From: Amoebophrya sp. AT5.2
Lineage: Eukaryota > Sar > Dinophyceae > Syndiniales > Amoebophryaceae
Assembly (NCBI GenBank): GCA_005223375.1
Contig: RXOD01003870.1
Location: 1-41,807 of the forward strand
Direction: 5' to 3'
Length of the DNA stretch: 41,807 nucleotides
In this document: one piece after another, positions 1 to 11,271 of the stretch
How the letters are laid out: every line of letters begins with the position of its first letter
Numbering within the stretch: position 1 is the stretch's first letter
Notes under the pieces: generated by a model
What the model saw: the letters and a program-made list of their open reading frames with translations, nothing else
The model's database searches: none
Told to the model about the DNA's origin: nothing
Program-made: the position numbers and the translations under genes

Positions 1-309
1 TCGCACCCCGAACACCCCCCAAACCCCCCCTCATCGGCCTTCGCGATCATGAAAAATGAGTCAGCATATAAATATAGTCTGGTTAATTGAATTATTCAGT
101 CCGCTGAGTTTCTGACTTTTCTGTTTCTGTTTTTATTGATTGGAAGTTGATCATGGTTGGATGCATTGTTTGGGGTAAAAAGGAGTCAGTGGAAGGGTTG
201 TTCCCTTGAACCAAAGTAAAGGTAGTGGTAGTACCTGCATCCACTTGAAGCTCATGCGCTTCTCGGTCTCGAGACCCTCGCGGAAGAGGGCGGACGCGTT
301 GTTGTCCAT
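1..309 (-). CDS. First exon(s) of an unidentified protein, running off the left edge
   Basis: A short open exon reads from an ATG at 309 to 235 (25 codons, beginning MDNNASALFREGLETEKRMS). It stops exactly before a GTAC intron donor at 234, in phase 0. A possible second exon begins at 38: a CTGAC branch-like site, a short T tract and GAAG precede an open frame of about 12 codons rich in Gly that leaves the window at base 1. The exon composition is GC-richer than its flanks, which favours coding. Nothing in these residues identifies a family. The join 38/235 is inferred from splice signals only. The gene lies about 700 bases downstream of the CBP20 gene on the same strand. Confidence 0.45.
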
Positions 310-1026
310 CTTTCTTTGCTGATTGATCCGAAGAACCTCTTTCCAATCAAGTAAGTATCCACCGCCTCAACGAGGATCCTACAGCAAAAGAAAAAAACGT
401 GTGCGTGTCGCGAGATTGCGAAGCAGTGCAGTGAGGACAAAGTAAATTGCAAAATATTGTTTTTGTTTAATCTATTGTCTCAAAAACAGCACTACTCAGA
501 TCAGGGAGGTGAGGGGTGGGACTGAGTTGAAGGCGGGCCTAACATTTCATTCCCCGCCACACCAGATCGATGCGATGCCCGACAGACGAGAAAACAAAGC
601 GTCACCCGTGCTCACGATCACGTACTGCCGAACAAGTACAAGAAGCGATGCACCACTGTTTGAGTTTGTTTCTGTATTTACCGAAATCAACGACAACGAG
701 CGCCCTCTCGTTCTCTCCAAGACGAGGTCATCGTAGGAGTTCATACATCGCACATGGAAATCTTTCTTTCTTTGTTTCGAACAAAAAAGCCAGCCCCCCA
801 GCAAGAACCGCAATAGATACGATGTAAGTATGGATTGGAAAAAAGTTTTCCTAGGAGCTGGATCACAATTGAGTAAAAAAAGAAATGAAAAAAGCGTATC
901 TTCGATCACGATCTTGTATTGTCGGTGACCATGATCATGATGTCGTCAAAATCAGGGCCGCACTGCCTGGCCTTGGTGCTGGTTCGGGCTGCTCGTCCGG
1001 CGTCTTTCGTCTCTAGCACGACATCA
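310..1026. other. Intergenic gap between CBP20 and the left-edge gene
   Basis: These 717 bases carry short overlapping open frames on both strands. None shows conserved motifs, consistent codon choice or splice signals. The part next to 309 must include the 5' leader of the left-edge gene. I see no promoter box, repeat or RNA gene. Confidence 0.5.
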
Positions 1027-1644
1027 CTACGTTTTTTGTCTTTTTGCGTTTTCTCGGTCGCTTTTGCCGTCGTTTTTTCTTTTCGCGCTTTTTGCTTCAT
1101 CTTTTTTTCGCGCCGCTTCTTGTGGGTCTTCGATTTTTCCGTGCGAGTTTTTTTGCTCCCCGGTGTAGATGGATCCTTCCGCCCCGACCACCTTCTTCAG
1201 AAGACTTTTTCCGTCCCCCCCCCTCTGCGCGTCGTAGCCCTTGCGGAAGTCGTCCTTCCACTGGCCCCCCGTTTCCGCTCTCCCGTACTGCCGTCCTTCC
1301 CGCACGCCGGCGTCCAGGTCCACCGACAGTGGGCGGCCGTCCAGCTTCGCCCCGTGCAGGACGTGCGCCGCGCGCACCGCGTGCTCGTGCGTCCGGTACT
1401 GGATGAAGCAGAACCCGCACGGCTGCTTCTTGAACTTGTGCAGGCCCATCGTGAGCGATACAATTGCCCCGCACTTCGAAAACAGCTCCCAGATCTGCTC
1501 CTCCTGCGTCCAGAAGGAGAGGTTCCCCACGTACACGGTGGTGGAAACCTCGAGGGCCTTCTTCCACTCGGAAAGACTGAGACCAGACTTCTTGTCGTGG
1601 TACACCGCCTTCGCAGGAAGAAACTCCTTGTACAAAGATGCCAT
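1027..1644 (-). CDS. NCBP2: Nuclear cap-binding protein subunit 2 (CBP20)
   Basis: This is a 205-residue single-exon protein. It matches the small subunit of the nuclear cap-binding complex, which binds the m7G cap of new transcripts with CBP80 and promotes splicing and export. One RRM is visible: RNP2 is VYVGNLSF (about 37-44) and RNP1 is CGFCFIQY (about 76-83). The family-specific C-terminal block DAGVREGRQYGR...GGQ lies at about 111-127. The start is ATG at 1644, because MASLYKEF matches the N-terminal layout of the family; the frame is open further upstream but with no family match. The stop is TAG at 1027. The family's Asp-Trp-Asp cap-contact triplet reads DLD here (about 109-111), so the central Trp is Leu. 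A lysine/arginine-rich tail of about 60 residues follows the RRM. Identification is firm. Confidence 0.93.
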   Translation of the reverse strand: MASLYKEFLPAKAVYHDKKSGLSLSEWKKALEVSTTVYVGNLSFWTQEEQIWELFSKCGAIVSLTMGLHKFKKQPCGFCFIQYRTHEHAVRAAHVLHGAKLDGRPLSVDLDAGVREGRQYGRAETGGQWKDDFRKGYDAQRGGDGKSLLKKVVGAEGSIYTGEQKNSHGKIEDPQEAARKKDEAKSAKRKNDGKSDRENAKRQKT

Positions 1645-3401
1645 TCTGCTCCTTCTATGCAAGTATGCTGGTCTACTCGGGAAGATTCGGATGAGTATGC
1701 AGGGGAGTCTAGCGAGAAGCAAGATCGATGTAGTGTACGCGGTCCCGACCGTCGAGTCGCAAGTAAAAGTTCTGGCTGGAGGTGGAGAACTAGAACTACC
1801 TACGTACTCTAAAACCACAACGAGGAGGACCTCGGCATATCTATATCCAAACTGGAGCTCCCAAATGCTGGTACTTATCGTCCGTAGCGGCCTTCTTGGT
1901 CCTCACTGAATGGATTTGATTTGCAGCAAGCACGATGTTGAGCACGAGTGTGAATTTCTCTCACAGACTCAGTCAGCCCTAGCAGGTCATGATCGTCATC
2001 ATGTTCATGGAAGTCGAAGAACAATCATACTTCTAGTAGTGTAAGTTTAATATTCCATGCCTGTACAAGAGAAGCAGGGAGGCGAGCACTCGAAGTTGTT
2101 TTGAGCTCAGGATCTTTCTGCTGATGTTTTCCAGTCGATGACTCGCGACGACGGAGATCAGATCCGATGCCGAGCAAAGCATATTAAGCAAGAAATAGAA
2201 ATTCCAGCATTTGTGTTCGACCCATTTGACCCGCGATCTGCGGCGCCTTTTGTTGCGCAGCTTGCTGGCCAGCAACACATTTTGGGGAAGGGCCGCGGTT
2301 AAAGAACGCAACCAGGCATGATTCTACTTTATTTCGTATCTTCAATGCGAGGATGGATCTTCAATTTGTAAACTCAAACTGAAGTTTGACCACGTTCAAT
2401 ACGTTCATTTCAGCGGGCTCGGTTTTCGTCGTTCGTATCTTCATGACTGAGTGACGTATCCCGCGGTTTTTCCGAAAAGCGTACCTCTAAAAACCAACTT
2501 TTTCTCGCGGAAAAAGCTAATGCGTGTTGGCCTGCTTCATCTTTCATCTGATGAATCCATTCATCAGTTCGATTTGCAAATGCAGTGGTGGTTTCATCTC
2601 GGCATCGCATCGGCTATTCTTCTACTTCGTTCCGCATCAGGAGCTAGGTCTTTGAGTTTCTGTATGCGAATATTAATCGCGATAAGATGGCAATGTTGGC
2701 GGTTTTTGAAGGTTCATCTTCACGTAAGGGACTTTCGCCACGCGATTAAAAAAAAAAAACGGTATTCCTATCTGAGGAACTCGGGACAACTCAGTCTGCT
2801 CAGTAGGTCGTACTTTCTTACGTAAACAAAAACGTTATAGGTACGCGGTACGAGTGAGTTGTGGCTACCAGTAAGTGTTTTTGACGATCACGAGCAGAAG
2901 GAAGGTCATGGTGTTGGTGAATTACCTGGAAATAAAAAGCTGGAGAGTTATCTTCATCTTTTCAGCAGGCAGTAGCGCTGTGGCTGGCTCGTCCGTGCTA
3001 ACGAAAGAGACGAGGATATACAGACGGTATAAAACGAAGTGTGACTGTGGAGAAGCACACGGCTGGCCTGAGGCAGGCTGAGACCGCTTCTCCCACTAGC
3101 ACTTAGGTAGGATTAGTCTCTTACGACAAATAACGACAGCCAAGAGTTAAATGCTGGTGCAGCGCGCGAGGCATCCAACCAACGTCGAAGTGAAATTCAA
3201 ATTGCTTGATACGAGACCAAAATCATCTGTCTTTGCAAGTTCTTTTCTAGTCGCGTACCTGAAGATATCAGTTCATCTGGAGTGGACGTTCATTGACGTA
3301 CGGCCCGAAGATCAGATGCGAAGAGGCACATCACGCCTTCAAAGACGGTCGCCTCAACTTGCGTTGAGTTTCTCGCGCACGCGCATCTTTACCTCGTCAG
3401 C
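1645..3401. other. Intergenic gap
   Basis: About 1.76 kb separates CBP20 from the end of the IPK-like gene. It contains only short open frames without family features, and an A10 run near 2749-2758. The left end should hold the CBP20 leader and the right end the 3' untranslated region of the IPK-like gene. No RNA gene or mobile element was recognised. Confidence 0.5.
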
Positions 3402-6400
3402 CTATTTGTTGCTGCTTGCCCCGCTGCCATCCTTGTCATCTCTGCTGGTTCTTGACGACGGTCCGAATTGGAACCCTGACACTTTTGGTGCCTTCACTTC
3501 CACCAGCACAGATGGCGACTTTCGGGCCAGGAGCACGCTCGGGCTGCGGCCCGCGAGTGGACTCGTCTGCGGATACACCGCCCCCGCAGCTGTGAGAGGG
3601 GACTTTCCGGTAGTAGGTGCGATGATTGGCACGAGCGGCGACTTGCAGGACGCGGACAAGAGCCCCGGGCTTGCCATAGCAGTCGGCAGTCGCATGCGCA
3701 TTACGGGAGGGCTGGTCGCTGGAAGAAGGGCAGCTTGGGAATCAGAAGCCCCGCTGGAACAGCTGGACGACGACGAGGAAGCGGCACTACTTTTGTTTTG
3801 CAGCAGGTTTGTGGCAGAGGCGGAGGCTGTTTTCGGCGACAAGAAACTCCCGTCCGGCCCCCCACCTACCGCAGCGCCGCTTGGTTGTACTAAGCGCGGC
3901 GACGAGAGCGGTGGCGGCTTCTTGAGAACGGGCGAGACAGCTTCGTATGTTGGGGAACGCAAGCCAGTCGCCTGAATCGATAGGGGGTTAAACGCTGCGG
4001 CGGTGTTAGGTGACTGCGCGACTTGAAGCGGCGAGGTCCCCGTTTTAGCACGAGCAGCGGCCGCAGCCGCGGCCGCACCCGAGATGTTGCCACAACTCGC
4101 GGTTAGATTCAGGCCCCCGTTGCCAATGGCTACAGGTGCTGGCGCGTTAATCTGAAGCCGACGCACCAACGCGCTCGATGGACCCTTGCTTCTTTCCGTG
4201 ATGGCTTCCAACTGCGCCTTCTTGATTTTCGTCCCTTGGTGGAACTTTTTCAGGCCTGCCGAAGTAGCCATCACCATGGACACACTGTGACGTCGTTGGT
4301 TGAGCAGCGAGTCACAGCCCGCCTGGGTGGCACTGAGAATATCGAGCTGGTGCTTGGAGGGAGAAGCGGATGACGAACTAGTTGCGATTTTGGTCGGCGA
4401 CTGCTCGGACGGGACACCGGAGGTGCTGGAAGATGACGCAACCCACGGTTGCACTAGCTCTTGTGCAACTTCTTCACCGGCGGATTTTTTCCCGTGCAGC
4501 ATCAGCTTCTCGAGATTGGCGTTCGCAGTGCTGCGTTTTGGTACCTGGCCGGCGTCTACTTCTTGCCGCGCGGTGCTCAGCACTACCGATGCCGACGGCG
4601 TGCTGTACTCCTTTGCTTCGGCGCTCTTCAAATCCTCCGAATGCGAGTTGTTTGTGTAGTTCGTCCCAGGTACGCTCGGCTCCTCAACGGAGACGCTGTT
4701 GTGGTCCTCGCTGGTCCTATGGTTTCCCAGCCCACCGTCGGCGCTGGGAATGAACCTCTCGCACGGCGGAGCTCCGCGAAGAGTTTCGAGTTGCACCCCG
4801 ATCGGCGGCACCGCCCTCTGAGCTGGCGGCTTCTCCAGGAGCGGCGACTTCCCTGTCAACGTGGTCGCACCAGATGGAGAAGGCTGCGCCTTGCTGGGTT
4901 TCATGATTTTCTTGCCCGACGGCATCTGGCCCATCACCGGGTCCGTCGCAGCCCCAGCTGCTTCGAGAACTGCACCATCAGCGCCCGTCGCTTCTTCCGC
5001 GTCGCAGGCGACTGGTTCGGATGTCGTCGTCAGCCGCGCCGCAGCAGTGGCTGCTGCTTCGAGCGGTTCAGCACCCATCGCCTGCTCTACGTCCACTTTT
5101 TCGATTTTTTCCGGTGAGTCCGAATCCCGCATCAAGAGTTCAACAAGGTCCTCGTGGTTCTTCTTTTTTTCGGCGGCAAGCTCAGCCGAGGGCCGCTTCT
5201 GTCCGGGCAGTCGGAAAGATATTGGTTTTACGACACCGGCCGACAGTGAGACGGGCGCAAGAGGCTGAAGAGGGTTCAATTTGATTTTCTGCTCGGCAAC
5301 AAGCCGCTTCGTAGGGCTCGTGCTCGTGGTCGTGGACACAAGTGCGGCGGTGCTACTCATCAAGTTTTTGCCGGTGGTTGCTGTCGTCTTTACGGCGGGT
5401 TTCTTGACTCCTCCTACAGGTCTAGGTGCAGCTGGAATTGCCGCCGTCGCGGGTTGGTGCCGCAGCGTAAGCACCCCCGTCGTCGTCACTAAGGAGCCTC
5501 CCAGCTGAAAATCGGCGAGAGAAAGACGGACGCCGGTGTTCAACGGCATCGTGGATAAACGTTTTTTGTTTGCTTCCGAACCGGCTGTAGTTATGGTAGT
5601 TTTTATGCTAGTCGCTGCAGTAGCAGTAGCAGTAGGAGTAACTTCAGGTAGTTGCGCGCTGCTGCTGATTCTTGCAGCTTCCGCTTCGGTCGAGGACGAC
5701 GCTGCAGCCACGACATCCGTGCTTTCTGCGTCCGTGCCGCTCGCGGCCGAGGGAGCAGCAACGTCAGCTGACACCGCCCCACCAGACATTTCGTTGAAGG
5801 ATGGAACCACCTTAAGAAATTGCGCAGGCTTCGGCTTGTCTCCTTCCCCAGCAGCTCCTTTTTCAGCAGGAGAAACTGCAGCCGTGACATTCGACGGCAC
5901 GGCCAAGTCGAGCGCTGCATGCAGCGCTTCATCAGGCTTCGCGATCGTTGGCGGGCTCGGCGCTTCGAGTTTCAGCGGGCTGCCGTTACTCTTCACCGGA
6001 CTGTCGGTTCGCGTCGGACTTTCCACTTCTGCAATCGCCCCCAAAGTTTCCACACCCGCACCTCCACTGATCCGCCCTCCGAAGGTCAAGCCCAGGCTCT
6101 GGCGGGATAGGATCACAGCGCCCGGTCCCCCGCACACGCTGGCGCGACGGCCCTCTAGCATGGCTTGGCGGCGGCTCTGCGCCTTCGCGTAGAATTCCGT
6201 CGTGTTCACCATGATTTTGTCCCGGTTCGAAAACGCGTTTGCCAGGATATTCCCACTGAGCTGCTCTTTGTTCGATGTAGAAGTAGATGTCGATGTGCCT
6301 GTTGTCGCGGCGGAGGTAGCGGCCAAGGCGGCGGCGCTCCCGTTGCCGTTGCGGGCGCCACCAGGTACCGCGATGGACGCCGTTTTCGTCCGAAACTCCT

Positions 6401-9042
6401 CCATGGAGGTCTCTTTCAAGAGCGCGGCAGCTGCATTTTGATTTTTCGGATGCACTCTTGTATACGCATTCGAAGAACGTCATGGCAGTTGTCTCGGTTT
6501 CGCAAAATTTCAAACACAGCAAGAGTACTTACTTTTGTGCAATTGCTTGACCCAGTTTCGCATGGGCTGTGGCTTTTTGCTATTTGTTGTCTCCGCTCCC
6601 GGCGCGCCTTCCTCTGCGCCGTCCAATTTCTTCTCATTGTCGCCTTCATCCTCTGCAGATTTCTGCGCAGCGCCACTTCCATCGACCCCACCACCCTCCT
6701 TCCGAAGTTCGTCTTCGTCAGGGGACTCGCCTTCTGCTATTTTTTCCATTCGTTCGCGATCCGGCTGCAGGAGCTGCTCGAAGCCTTCGAGCGGGTCGCC
6801 GCGCACTGAGTTCGCACACGCGGAGGCCGACGACATCATCAGCTGCTCGAGGTTGCTGCGGAGGAGGAACGCTCGCATGCTCTCCCTGTCCTTCGGCCTT
6901 CGCGTCCACATCGCCACGTTGGACTCCGTAAAGCTCCACTCGGAGGCGAGTTCCGCGATCGATTTCGTGAGGGGATCTTCAAAAGCGGAACGGAGGTTGG
7001 TGCTGCTTGGCTGCTGCGGAGCAGTTTGCTTCGCGAGAAGATTCTGCGCCGTGAGCTGCGCGGTGGCGACAGTGCTGCTGGGAAACGACGCGGCTTGCTT
7101 AGCGGAAGCACCTGTGGGCAGGACTGACTATCCATGAAAAAGAATTAGACTCCTGTATGAGTTCTATAGAACCTGCATCGGCGCGGGCGCGGGCGCAAGT
7201 CGAAGTTTCTTCACTTTTCGTACAGGTACAACTACAAGTCCCCTTACTTATACTTTGTCAAATGAAGATGTCGATGATGCAAATATTAGCATTAGCGCTG
7301 TGAAAGTGAACTTCCCACGCAAGTAGTGCGAGTACCGCCCTCGTCTCCGCTGGACGCGGTCGTGGTCGGGTTTTCGGCGAAGACTTCGCCGGTGTTCGCC
7401 ATGGATACCAGCCGGAGCTGCCCAGGCTCTCCGAGTGCGGCAGCTCCGGCCGCGTGCGTGTCGGTGTACAGCTGTTCATTCTGAATGTTCATTTCCCGAC
7501 CCGACGCGGCACCCTCGGACCCTGCGGGAGAGCCGGCCTGTAGACCCGATGGCGACACCGCCGCGACCGTAGCCTCCGTGAAGTAAACGTCGGTTTCGTA
7601 CACTCGCATCTTCTCCTCCAAAATGTTGTTACCCGAGATAATGGTGTCACCGGCGGCCTCGTCGCCATAAAACTCGTCGACCTCCTGCTGCGCACTGTTC
7701 TCGTCCGCATCTCCAGGCGACGACATCGGCGAAGATGCCTTTTTATTCGCGGCGCCCGCGGCGGCCGGGCTACCCTTTGCCAGGCCCTCTTCCGCAGCAT
7801 TACCTTCTTTCGCAGACGTCGAGCGGCCCGGGCTCTTGATGGAGATGGAGTCCGATCCTTGGCTCTCGCTTTGCGCCGGTGCCGGGACCGGGAGCCCTGT
7901 AGTTAGTAGAGCTGCGTCTGCAGCTTTGGCTTTCTTCTTCGTTTTCGCATCCGTCTTCGCTTTGTACTTCTGCTCGAGTTTTCCGTGCACTGACGCCCAG
8001 CACTCACGCACGGTGCGCATGCCGAAAATGAGGCCTTCTTCGCTGTTGCCGTCACGCCACATCTGCTTGTGAGTTAAACCTCCCTCCGGATGTGCGATCA
8101 CGACCGTCTGGGTGGGGAACAAACCCCAGTGCGCGCGGGCGCAATGCTCCTTGCTCCCTGGTGAGACCGCAAGCTCGATGATCAAACTCGAACTCAAAAT
8201 TTCGAGCGTGGAGAGAGCGGATGCGGCCTCGTTGAACGCATCGTAGAGCTCGGCGAGTTTTTCCACGACGGATTTCACGATGGCTAGCCGCTGGCCCTCG
8301 GTTGTTGCCTTGGGGAGGCTTGGCCGGAGGAACACGCTGAAGAACGCGTCGGTCGCATGCGATTTTTTCAAAATCATGAGCGGCCAATGCTTCTCGCGGA
8401 AGCAGCCGGTCGGACCCTCAAGACCCGAAACGCGAAAACCATGCTGGACCTGAGGCATGGATCGACGCAGATTAATGGGACAGAAGCGAAATGGGTGCTG
8501 GGTCGTGTTCGTGTAGGTACAGTAGATCGATGCACGACTAGAAGTCGTGCAGAACACAAGGAAGCGAGTACTAGAAAAAAGTATAGTATAGTACGCTGTA
8601 CCGTTGTTGAAACCGAGTCCTTCAGCAGGAGGTAGCGCACTTGCGAGATCTGTCTCTTCTCCTTTTCTTCCTCGTCGAGAAGAGAGTCATCCGTTATGCC
8701 GAGGTCGCTAAGGTTCAGCATCGTGTTCTCATCTTCGAGGACGCTTTCGTCGAAGGTCCGCGTGCCCAAGATGCATGACAGCCACGACGAAGATGCGGAC
8801 GGACCACCTCCCGACGGTGAAGGCGCAGCCACATCGCTCCCGTAGGGCGGATACCCGTCTACCACGAACTCCGCCAACCGACTCCCGCCGTGAGCGCGCA
8901 GGTGCTTACGAACGCGTTCTGCGGGGGCTTCTGTTTCTTGGCCGGCGAGCACAGCACCAGAGGGCGACGAAGCAGCTGCGGAGCTGTCGGCACCGCCAGC
9001 CAGTGAAGGGGGCTTGTCCGAGTCTGACATGGTGCTGTTCAT
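3402..9042 (-). CDS. Large protein with a degenerate inositol-polyphosphate-kinase-like domain and long disordered tail
   Basis: Four exons join in frame: 9042-8602, 8449-7336, 7111-6533 and 6430-3402. They give about 1720 residues. Introns are GT-AG (donors GTACAGCG, GTACTCGC, GTAAGTAC; acceptors CCTCAG, CCACAG, TGCAG) and every phase matches. Residues 87-295 follow the inositol polyphosphate kinase (IPMK/IP6K) C-lobe: a GTRTF block (93-97), STTVQHGFRVSG (145-156; IP6Ks have a close match), LSSSLIIE (232-239) and EEGLIFGM (284-291). The kinase signature PxxxDxKxG is replaced by a WLSCILGTR stretch, lacking the Asp and Lys. The metal-binding IDFAH motif reads TVVIAH (262-267) with no Asp. The ATP-binding N-lobe is not visible. 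Residues from about 310 onward, including all of exon 4, are low-complexity Ser/Ala/Pro/Thr with many Ser-Pro sites and look disordered. Fold assignment is moderately sure; loss of catalysis is inferred. The ATG at 9042 is preceded by an in-frame TAA (at about 9059), but an upstream exon is possible. Confidence 0.65.
7180..7196 (+). repeat. GC-only motif GGCGCGGGCGCGGGCGC in intron 2 of the IPK-like gene
   Basis: This 17-base block of G and C stands out in an otherwise AT-rich intron (7112-7335). Its core GGCGCGGGCGC recurs exactly on the minus strand at 13811-13821. Nine of its bases recur at 17951-17959. Both of those copies are in non-coding DNA upstream of gene starts. Function is unknown. 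Confidence 0.5.
8531..8551. repeat. Perfect 9-bp inverted repeat inside intron 1 of the IPK-like gene
   Basis: The arms TGCACGACT and AGTCGTGCA flank a 3-base loop within the 152-base intron 8450-8601. It would form a stable hairpin in the pre-mRNA. Its role is unknown. Confidence 0.8.
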
Positions 9043-9823
9043 CTCATCACATGCGCCTGCTTAACTGGGAAAAGTGAAGAGAAATCTGAATAAGTCAATT
9101 GCGGACTTGTGGTCGTGTTTCAGATGCGTGCTTTTGTTTTTTCTCATCTCGCTCAACATGAGAGAGAGAGAGAGTGTGACGACTTAAGTAAATAAATTTG
9201 CATGCCGAGGCCGACAACTACATCCAGAATGAAACAGATACAGAAGCCGGCACGGGTCGGTTACTTTTTTAGGTTGCCTGAAGCGCAGGCGCAGGGCGCG
9301 GACGCAGAAAAGAAGACCCTGTAGAAGTGGTCATAAGCGTATCTATACGTCAACCTCCGATTTCATCTGCGAATACACAGCATCAGCACTTTGCAATCAT
9401 CGCTCATTTCGATAACTACGCCTTGCAACACACAGAACGAAAGAAACGCGTTTCAAGAGGACAGATGACGTGCGGCTGGACTAGCTTCTACTCCTCGAGC
9501 GCACAACAACCCAGCAAGATGTCTGAGCGATCGCAAAAGTAGCACTTGACGGAGCGTACCGACGCACGAGATCTCCAGGTCCAGCGATCCGTCTCTTATA
9601 GAAAGTCAACGCGCCGCCGGCGCCCTCGATTGCCAGTTGGCGAAGAAAGTACATACGGAAATCTACAGTTGGAGTTGCAAAATCCAGAGAAAAAGACTCA
9701 CTCGCTGAGTTCTTCAATCGTGGAAGAACTGACAAAGTGATTCAGAAGAGGCTCCCAGCCCCAAAATAAGAAGAATGAGATGAAGCTGAAGGCTCAATGA
9801 CGAATATAAGTATAAGAATTCTT
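9043..9823. other. Gap between the IPK-like and FHA genes, with one possible exon
   Basis: These 781 bases are mostly AT-rich, with an AG dinucleotide run near 9161-9174. A minus-strand frame is open from 9735 to 9481. It has no ATG start and contains an acceptor-like CTTTGTCAG and a donor-like GTACGCTCC. It could be an upstream exon supplying the missing N-lobe of the IPK-like protein, or chance. I cannot decide between the two. Confidence 0.3.
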
Positions 9824-11242
9824 TCACGTCGGCACCAGGTTGACCACGTACCCGAATTCGCTGTCTCTGCCCCCGCCCCCCACCTCCGCATTCTTAAAGC
9901 AGATCTCATCCCCATGGCACACGAATATCCGCTTCTTCGCGGGCAATCTTTTCCCGTTCAAGTAGGTTCCGTTCGTGGAGACGTCCAGCACGTACACCCC
10001 TCCCTTCCTGTGATCGTACTCCAACACGCAGTGGTCTCGTGATATCGATTTTAGCTCCTCCCTCGCTTTGTCCAAGCACAGGTCCGACTTCTCCTTGTCC
10101 TTTCCGATGCGGATCCTGGACTTCGCGGAGGAGAGCATGGTCTCGAACGTGGGCAGCCTCCCCGTCATGGGCGAAAGTCGCAGCACAATCCCGCTCTTGG
10201 CGATCAAATTTTGTCGCGCGTCAAAAAGCTGCTTCAGCCGGAGGTCGGACGCGCCCCACTGGCTCATCGCGACCGCTCGCTTGATCACCACCTGTGCCAG
10301 CTCCCTCTGCTCCTCGGTTCCCGTTACGCACACGACGGAGTAGTTCCCGTTGTCCAAATCGAAAGCGGAGGATTTGCTCTTGCCCGCGAGCAGGCTTTCG
10401 ACGGAAATCAGCACGTTGCAGTGTTCCTCCAAGGTGCGGGCGTTTTCGGGAACCTGGAGGAACCGCACGATGTTGTCCGGCAGCCTCAAGCGGTCGTGCG
10501 GCTCCTGCCCCCGGTTCAGCTGCGAGAGGTTCAGAGACCGCGTCTGCGCCTTTTGGAAGGTAGGCGGGTGGCCGCGCAGAAGTCCATGCCGGGACTTCTC
10601 GTCGAGTTGCAGGATGGAACTCAACTTTTTCCGTAGCGACTCGTGGTACGTTTTTTGGACGAGCTTAGTAGCGTCATCCTCTGCAGGCCCTGCACTCGAT
10701 GTTTCTGCGCCTTTCGATTTTGTACCACTAAGTGCACCTTCAGGTGGACGAGGAGAGGGCGTTCTCCCGGCCGGAACCACGACCACCATATCGTTGTGCT
10801 CCGCGTCCAAAAAAATTTCGCACTTCGTTTGCGCTGCGAATTTCGTCCGCCAGGAGCACTCGCGCGCGCTCAGCAGTTGCCGGACAAACAGCTGCAGGCC
10901 AACCGGGATGCGCACGCGCAGGAAACTCGGAGCCGCTGGCGTTGTCGACGTAGGTACTGCGTCAGCCCGCCGTACATCGAAACCCAGGCCCTGCATCTTG
11001 GGCTTGCTCGCGGAGGAGGAGTAGTGGTCTTCGCGCTTTTTCGTCCACATAAAGTCGTCCTGATCAGCGAGGGGGCTCGCTCCAGTTGCCTGCGCTGGCG
11101 CGACGACTGCATCGGCTTCGAAGGGCAGGAAGGGAAACCGCCTGGCAGGTTTTTTTCATATCTGAAGCGTTCTTCTACTTCTGAGGTCCTCCTGCTCCTT
11201 AATCCGCACCCGATCGAGATCGACGTTTTCACGTGTTGTCAT
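9824..11242 (-). CDS. KH-like and FHA domain protein
   Basis: The long frame 11050-9824 encodes 408 residues from an internal ATG. Its C-terminus is a clear forkhead-associated (phosphothreonine-binding) domain: RIRIGK (312-317), SRDHC (337-341) and STNGTYLNG (358-366), carrying the canonical Arg, Ser-x-x-His and Asn positions. Residues about 190-262, ending in VVCVTGTEEQRELAQVVIKR, resemble a KH RNA-binding fold. A second weaker KH-like stretch lies at about 43-95. The frame is open upstream until an in-frame TGA. A likely first exon is 11242-11179 (starting MTTRENVDLDRV), joined by a 63-base GTAG...AAG intron with a strong pyrimidine tract to an exon start at 11115. This gives about 451 residues. 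It suggests a protein linking phosphorylation and RNA binding. The gene starts only 29 bases after the stop of the SR-rich gene. Confidence 0.7.
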
Positions 11243-11271
11243 TGTCTGAGTTCATTCTAGTACCCGTAGTC

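Noticed and set aside
1241..1909. Plus-strand frame opposite CBP20
   Set aside because: The minus strand encodes an unmistakable RRM protein; the plus frame has no motif.
11142..11152. In-frame TGA between a possible FHA first exon and the long FHA frame, considered as readthrough or recoding
   Set aside because: TGA serves as the normal stop of the same gene at 9824. A 63-base intron with a pyrimidine tract removes it in phase, which is the simpler explanation.
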